Shown here piece by piece: positions 13,390 through 16,636 of a stretch of 16,636 nucleotides of DNA (positions are counted from its first letter, which is position 1; every line of letters starts with the position of its first letter). The DNA comes from JBFMFE01 sp040752295 (lineage in GTDB: Bacteria; UBP15; UBA6099; JBFMBQ01), in the NCBI GenBank assembly GCA_040752295.1, contig JBFMFE010000300.1:1-16636 (forward strand), in the 5' to 3' direction. The notes under the pieces were generated by a model that saw only the letters and a program-made list of their open reading frames with translations, did not search any database and was not told where the DNA came from. The translations under genes were made by a program, and so were the position numbers.

Positions 13390-14261
13390 ACGGTGAAAGA
13401 CTTGAACAGGTCGTAAGCCGGCTCAAAGACCTGCCCACGCTCCCCTCAGTGGTGAGCGAGATCGTCAAGATCGTTGACAGTCCCACCACCTCCGCTTCCG
13501 ACCTGACGAAGGCGATCTCGATTGACCAGGCGCTGTCCGCCAAAGTCCTGAAGCTCGTCAACTCCGCGTTTTACGGCTTCCCCAAGAAGATCGAAACCCT
13601 CACGCACGCCATAGTCATACTCGGGTTCAACACCGTGCGCAGTCTCGCTCTGAGCATATCCGTTCTTGACTTCTTCTCGCGCCGCGGCGCGAGGCAGCAG
13701 CTCAACTACGTGGGGTTCTGGCAGCATTCCATCGGCTGTTCCATTCTCGCCCGCGTCATCGCGAAACAGGCTTTCCCGTCCATCGCCGAGGAGTCTTTCG
13801 TGGCGGGGCTGCTTCACGACATCGGCATCCTCATCAACGACCAGTTCTTCCCGTCCGACTTCTCCAAAGCCCTCGACCTCATGAAAGAACAGAACCTTCA
13901 CCTCTACAAGGCGGAGCAGAACGTCCTCGGTTTCAACCATGCCTCCGTCGGCAGGATGCTCGCGGAAAAATGGAACCTGCCGGACGCGCTTCTTTACGCC
14001 ATCGCCTACCACCACGATCCCCTGCCGAGCCGCGATTTTTACCCCATCACCGCCACCATACACGCCGCCAACGTCGGGGTGAAAGTCCTCAAGATCGGGC
14101 GCGTCGGAGACGAAGACTTCGTCCGGACGTTCCACATCCGCGAAGAGGCCAGACGCATTCTCAAGCTTCACATAGACTTCCCGGAAAACCACAGGGAGGT
14201 CATGGAAAACCTGATGAAGGAAAGCGAACCCTTTCTCGAAGTCGTCACCGGAAAGGGCTGA
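13386..14261 (+). CDS. HDOD domain signalling protein
   Basis: A 291-residue protein consisting of an HDOD output domain (PF08668), a relative of HD phosphohydrolases used in bacterial signalling and often thought to be non-catalytic. Typical marks are LPTLPSVVSEIV (16-27), AISIDQALSAKVLKLVNSA (43-61), IETLTHAIVILGFNTVRSLA (69-88), FWQHSIG with H114, GLLHDIGIL with H144-D145, NHASVG with H175 and IAYHH with H199-H200. Several HD-domain histidines are thus kept, so weak catalysis cannot be excluded. There is no receiver, GGDEF or EAL domain attached. ATG 13386 overlaps the YtxH-like stop by four bases, so it is translated as the last gene of the operon. Its partner and signal are unknown. Confidence 0.85.
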   Translation: MNGERLEQVVSRLKDLPTLPSVVSEIVKIVDSPTTSASDLTKAISIDQALSAKVLKLVNSAFYGFPKKIETLTHAIVILGFNTVRSLALSISVLDFFSRRGARQQLNYVGFWQHSIGCSILARVIAKQAFPSIAEESFVAGLLHDIGILINDQFFPSDFSKALDLMKEQNLHLYKAEQNVLGFNHASVGRMLAEKWNLPDALLYAIAYHHDPLPSRDFYPITATIHAANVGVKVLKIGRVGDEDFVRTFHIREEARRILKLHIDFPENHREVMENLMKESEPFLEVVTGKG

Positions 14262-14352
14262 CGCGCCCGAGGGAGCATTCTTTCCGCCTCCCGCGGACCC
14301 GCCGGCGCGGCTTCCCCGAAACAGCCGCCGCGTTTCTCTCCCAGCGTTTCCA

Positions 14353-14361
14353 TGTGATAAT
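14353..14361 (+). promoter_or_regulatory. Extended -10 candidate for the acyl-CoA dehydrogenase gene
   Basis: TG-T-GATAAT (TG at 14353-14354, GATAAT at 14356-14361) has the extended -10 form, 37 bases before ATG 14399. Only a weak TTTCTC lies at the -35 position. The spacer from the HDOD stop to here shows no clear terminator. Confidence 0.35.
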
Positions 14362-14398
14362 ATTACGTACCTGAAATACGGCATTTGCGGAGGGGGTT

Positions 14399-15553
14399 AT
14401 GGACTACAGCCTTCCCGGGGACGTGGAGCTGCTGAGGAAAACGATACGGGAGTTCGTGCGCAGGGAAATCGAGCCTGCGGCGGATGCGATTGACAGGGAG
14501 GAAAGGTTTCCGGCGGAGATCGTGCGCAAGGCGGGCGAGATCGGACTGCTGGGGATTCCTTTTCCGGAGGAATACGGGGGCACGGGACTGGGCGACGCGG
14601 CGTACTGCGTGCTCAACGAGGAGGTCGCCTATTCGTCCGCGGCGGTGGCGACGATCATCGGCGCACACGTGGGGATAGCGTGCAAGTCGCTGTTCTACGC
14701 GGGCACGGAAGAGCAGAAGAGAAAGTATCTCGTCCCTCTCGCAAGGGGGGAAAAGCTCGGCGCCTTCGCCCTGACCGAGCCTCAGGCAGGCTCGGACGCC
14801 TCCGGCATAAGGACCTCGGCGGTCCCCGACGGGGGGGATTACGTTCTGAACGGCACGAAGATATGGATAACCAACGGGGGCGTGGCGGACGTTGTGATCG
14901 TTTACGCGGACGTGCCGAGATCGGACGGGCGCCGCGGCGGGATAACGCCTTTTGTGGTCGAGAAGGGGACGAAAGGTTTTTCCGTGGGTTCGATAGAGAA
15001 ACACATGGGGATCAGGGGGTCTTCCACAGCCGAACTCGTTTTCGAGGATTGCAGGGCGCCGGCGGGAAACCGCCTCGGGGAGGAAGGTTCGGGCTTCGCC
15101 ACCGCGATGAAGGCGCTGGACGCCGGGCGCATCGGTCTGGGCGCGGGCTGCGTGGGAATGGCGCAAAGGTGCCTGGACATGAGCATTGACTTCGCGAAAC
15201 AGCGCGTGCAGTTCGGAAAACCGATCATCAAGCAGCAGGCGATTCAGTTCAAGCTCGCCGAAATGGCGACAGAGATACACGCGGCGCGGCAGATCGTTTA
15301 CCACGCGGCGTGGCTGCTGGACTGCGGGAAGAAGGTCACGAAAGAGGCGGCGATGGTCAAGCTGTTCTGCTCGCAGATGGTCAACCGCTGCGCATACCAG
15401 GCGCTCCAGGTGCACGGCGGAATGGGATACATGACCGATTACCCCATGGAGCGGTTCTACCGCGACGCCAGGGTGACGGAGATATACGAGGGAACGAGCG
15501 AGATACAGAAGCTCGTGATCGCCATGCAGCTCCTCAGGGAGAGCAGGAAGTGA
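14399..15553 (+). CDS. Acyl-CoA dehydrogenase
   Basis: A 384-residue FAD-dependent acyl-CoA dehydrogenase, the normal length for the short/medium-chain branch; it forms the trans-2-enoyl-CoA in the first step of beta-oxidation or of branched-chain amino-acid breakdown. Signatures: AFALTEPQAGSDAS (122-135), KIWITNGGVAD (154-164, flavin contact), KHMGIRGSSTAELVFEDC (201-218), QRVQFGKPIIKQQAIQF (268-284), and ALQVHGGMGYMTDYPMERFYRDAR (335-358) running into EIYEGTSEIQ, where E364 is the catalytic base at the position used by short-chain enzymes. The start is ATG 14399 with GGAGGGGG just upstream. No electron-transfer flavoprotein genes lie nearby. With the acyl-CoA ligase it suggests fatty-acid oxidation, although the two are 4 kb apart. 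Confidence 0.92.
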   Translation: MDYSLPGDVELLRKTIREFVRREIEPAADAIDREERFPAEIVRKAGEIGLLGIPFPEEYGGTGLGDAAYCVLNEEVAYSSAAVATIIGAHVGIACKSLFYAGTEEQKRKYLVPLARGEKLGAFALTEPQAGSDASGIRTSAVPDGGDYVLNGTKIWITNGGVADVVIVYADVPRSDGRRGGITPFVVEKGTKGFSVGSIEKHMGIRGSSTAELVFEDCRAPAGNRLGEEGSGFATAMKALDAGRIGLGAGCVGMAQRCLDMSIDFAKQRVQFGKPIIKQQAIQFKLAEMATEIHAARQIVYHAAWLLDCGKKVTKEAAMVKLFCSQMVNRCAYQALQVHGGMGYMTDYPMERFYRDARVTEIYEGTSEIQKLVIAMQLLRESRK

Positions 15554-15645
15554 ACCGGGCGGCGCTGCCCCGCGCCGCCGCGCTGTATCCCGGAACGACG
15601 GAAGCCTGCGCCGGCGGATGAATTCCTTTAACGGGAGGGGACGGA

Positions 15646-16636
15646 GTGAAAAGACTTGCCATTATCGTATTCGCCGCGGCTGCTGCGGCAGGAACCTGCC
15701 TGTTTTCCGAGGACGTGCAGCTCAGGACTATGACGGTTGGCGGCTTCCCCCACAGGGTTGCGACGAAATACACCGCTGCGGAAGGTCTCGGCGGGGAGGA
15801 CGTGCGGGCGGCGGCGGTCTGCGGGGGCAGGGTTTTCGCCGGGACCGACGCGGGGCTTTCCGTGTATGAGGGTGGAGAATGGAAAGGATACGCGGGGGAA
15901 GGGGCTGGTTCCATAGGCGCGGTTTCGGCTGTTTTTTGCGACGGCGAGGACCTCGTCGTCGGCGCTTCCGGCGGGGCGCTGTTTTTCCGCGGTTTTCCGG
16001 GGGCACTCGTGCGGAGTGTCGAGACGACCGCCCCGGCGATTTCCATCGGGGTCATGGGAGGGTTCACGCTCATCGGAACCGGCGGGGGTCTTTATGTGGT
16101 CGGGAACGGGACGGAGAAGGTTTCGGAGGCGGCGGCGCTGAAGGGGAGGGAGGTGCGGTCGGTCGCCGTGGACGAGGGAGGCGGGGCGGCGTGGCTTGCC
16201 ACGGACGGGGGGCTGTACCGCTTCGACGGCGTGAACGCCGCGCGTTACCCCGCCGGGGGGGCGGCGGGTCCGGTCAGCGACGATACGCGCGCCGTGTTCT
16301 TCGGCGAGGACGGAATCCTGTGGATAGGGACGGACAGGGGGTTGACGAGGCATGACCCGGCGAGAGGCGCATGGGAGCACGTAACCGGCGCGCGGGGCGG
16401 TCTGCCGTACGAAGACGTCCTCGCGGTCGCGGTTGGCGGCGGCGCGGTATGGGTCGGCACGTTTGTCGGGGCGGCGCGGTGGGACGGCGCCGAATGGCAT
16501 TACTTTCAGGGGGGGCGTTACTTGCCCGGTGACCGGGTGCAGGCGGCGGCGGTCGAGCCGGGCGGCGCCGCCTGGCTTGGGGTGAAGGGTGGACTCTCGA
16601 AGATCGAGTACCGCTTGCTGACCCTCGAGGAGACGG
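15646..16636 (+). CDS. Secreted Reg_prop beta-propeller protein (partial, runs off the window)
   Basis: An open frame of 330 codons with no stop before the window ends. The start is GTG 15646, with GGGAGGGG five bases upstream and 92 bases after the dehydrogenase gene. Residues 1-22 form a Sec-type signal peptide (KRLAIIVF core). The mature part is built of repeats with WIGTxxGL-like motifs, as in the two-component-regulator propeller family (PF07494): strong copies are LATDGGLYRFDG (184-195), WIGTDRGLTRHDP (226-238) and WVGTFVGAARWDG (269-281), with weaker ones at about 64-72, 103-111, 143-149 and 310-317. Spacing is roughly 39-43 residues, giving about seven blades, one propeller. What follows is outside the window: possibly more blades, a Y_Y_Y domain, a histidine kinase or a GGDEF domain. 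Ligand unknown. Confidence 0.8.
   Translation, partial: MKRLAIIVFAAAAAAGTCLFSEDVQLRTMTVGGFPHRVATKYTAAEGLGGEDVRAAAVCGGRVFAGTDAGLSVYEGGEWKGYAGEGAGSIGAVSAVFCDGEDLVVGASGGALFFRGFPGALVRSVETTAPAISIGVMGGFTLIGTGGGLYVVGNGTEKVSEAAALKGREVRSVAVDEGGGAAWLATDGGLYRFDGVNAARYPAGGAAGPVSDDTRAVFFGEDGILWIGTDRGLTRHDPARGAWEHVTGARGGLPYEDVLAVAVGGGAVWVGTFVGAARWDGAEWHYFQGGRYLPGDRVQAAAVEPGGAAWLGVKGGLSKIEYRLLTLEET

Noticed and set aside
14363..15415. Minus-strand open frame opposite the acyl-CoA dehydrogenase
   Set aside because: It is a shadow of a gene with complete acyl-CoA dehydrogenase signatures.
15628..16500. Minus-strand open frame of 290 codons at the right end
   Set aside because: The plus strand carries a signal peptide, a good ribosome binding site and regular Reg_prop repeats across the same bases; the minus frame is Arg/Pro-rich with no motif.

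Overview
This is a GC-rich, gene-dense chromosomal window from a bacterium. The diderm (two-membrane) cell plan is inferred from an exported OmpH/Skp-type periplasmic chaperone and a GlmU-like left-handed beta-helix acyltransferase. There are no rRNA or tRNA genes, no CRISPR array and no intact mobile element, and nothing fixes the phylum. The family mix (Spinster-type MFS carrier, DUF362 ferredoxin, bacterial translin, Reg_prop propeller, several acyl-CoA enzymes) would suit an uncultivated heterotroph, but that is only an impression.

Layout. Bases 1-270 are an AT-richer non-coding stretch ending in short GGGGTCAGG-type direct repeats. A plus-strand MFS transporter (502-2328) with a large extra domain follows. 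It converges, across an AT-rich patch with an inverted-repeat element and terminator-like hairpins, on a minus-strand block: membrane-anchored type I phosphodiesterase/alkaline phosphatase (2568-4586), DUF362 plus 2x[4Fe-4S] protein (4719-5852), OmpH/Skp chaperone (6140-6691) and alpha/beta hydrolase (6874-7761). From about 7.9 kb the plus strand carries a stand-alone left-handed beta-helix acyltransferase, an acyl-CoA synthetase, and a translin-family protein whose start overlaps the synthetase stop. Convergent to these is a minus-strand pair, an unidentified TIM-barrel-like protein and lgt, one base apart. Divergent from that pair is a plus-strand operon of three overlapping genes (DUF948-like, YtxH-like, HDOD). 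An acyl-CoA dehydrogenase follows, and then a secreted Reg_prop beta-propeller protein cut by the window edge.

How the genes fit together. Three genes point to fatty-acid or acyl-CoA metabolism (hydrolase, acyl-CoA ligase, acyl-CoA dehydrogenase). Another group serves the envelope (OmpH, Lgt, phosphatase, beta-helix acyltransferase). No single pathway is laid out end to end, and most genes appear to have their own promoters.

The items most worth a second look are: a roughly 180-residue insertion in the predicted extracytoplasmic TM5-TM6 loop of the MFS carrier; a bacterial translin that keeps the acidic residues expected of TRAX-type RNases; paired palindromes on the -35 and -10 of the ompH promoter; two genes whose promoters predict almost leaderless mRNAs; and the TIM-barrel gene coupled to lgt. 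I found no clear defence system, gene cluster or other large undescribed system.
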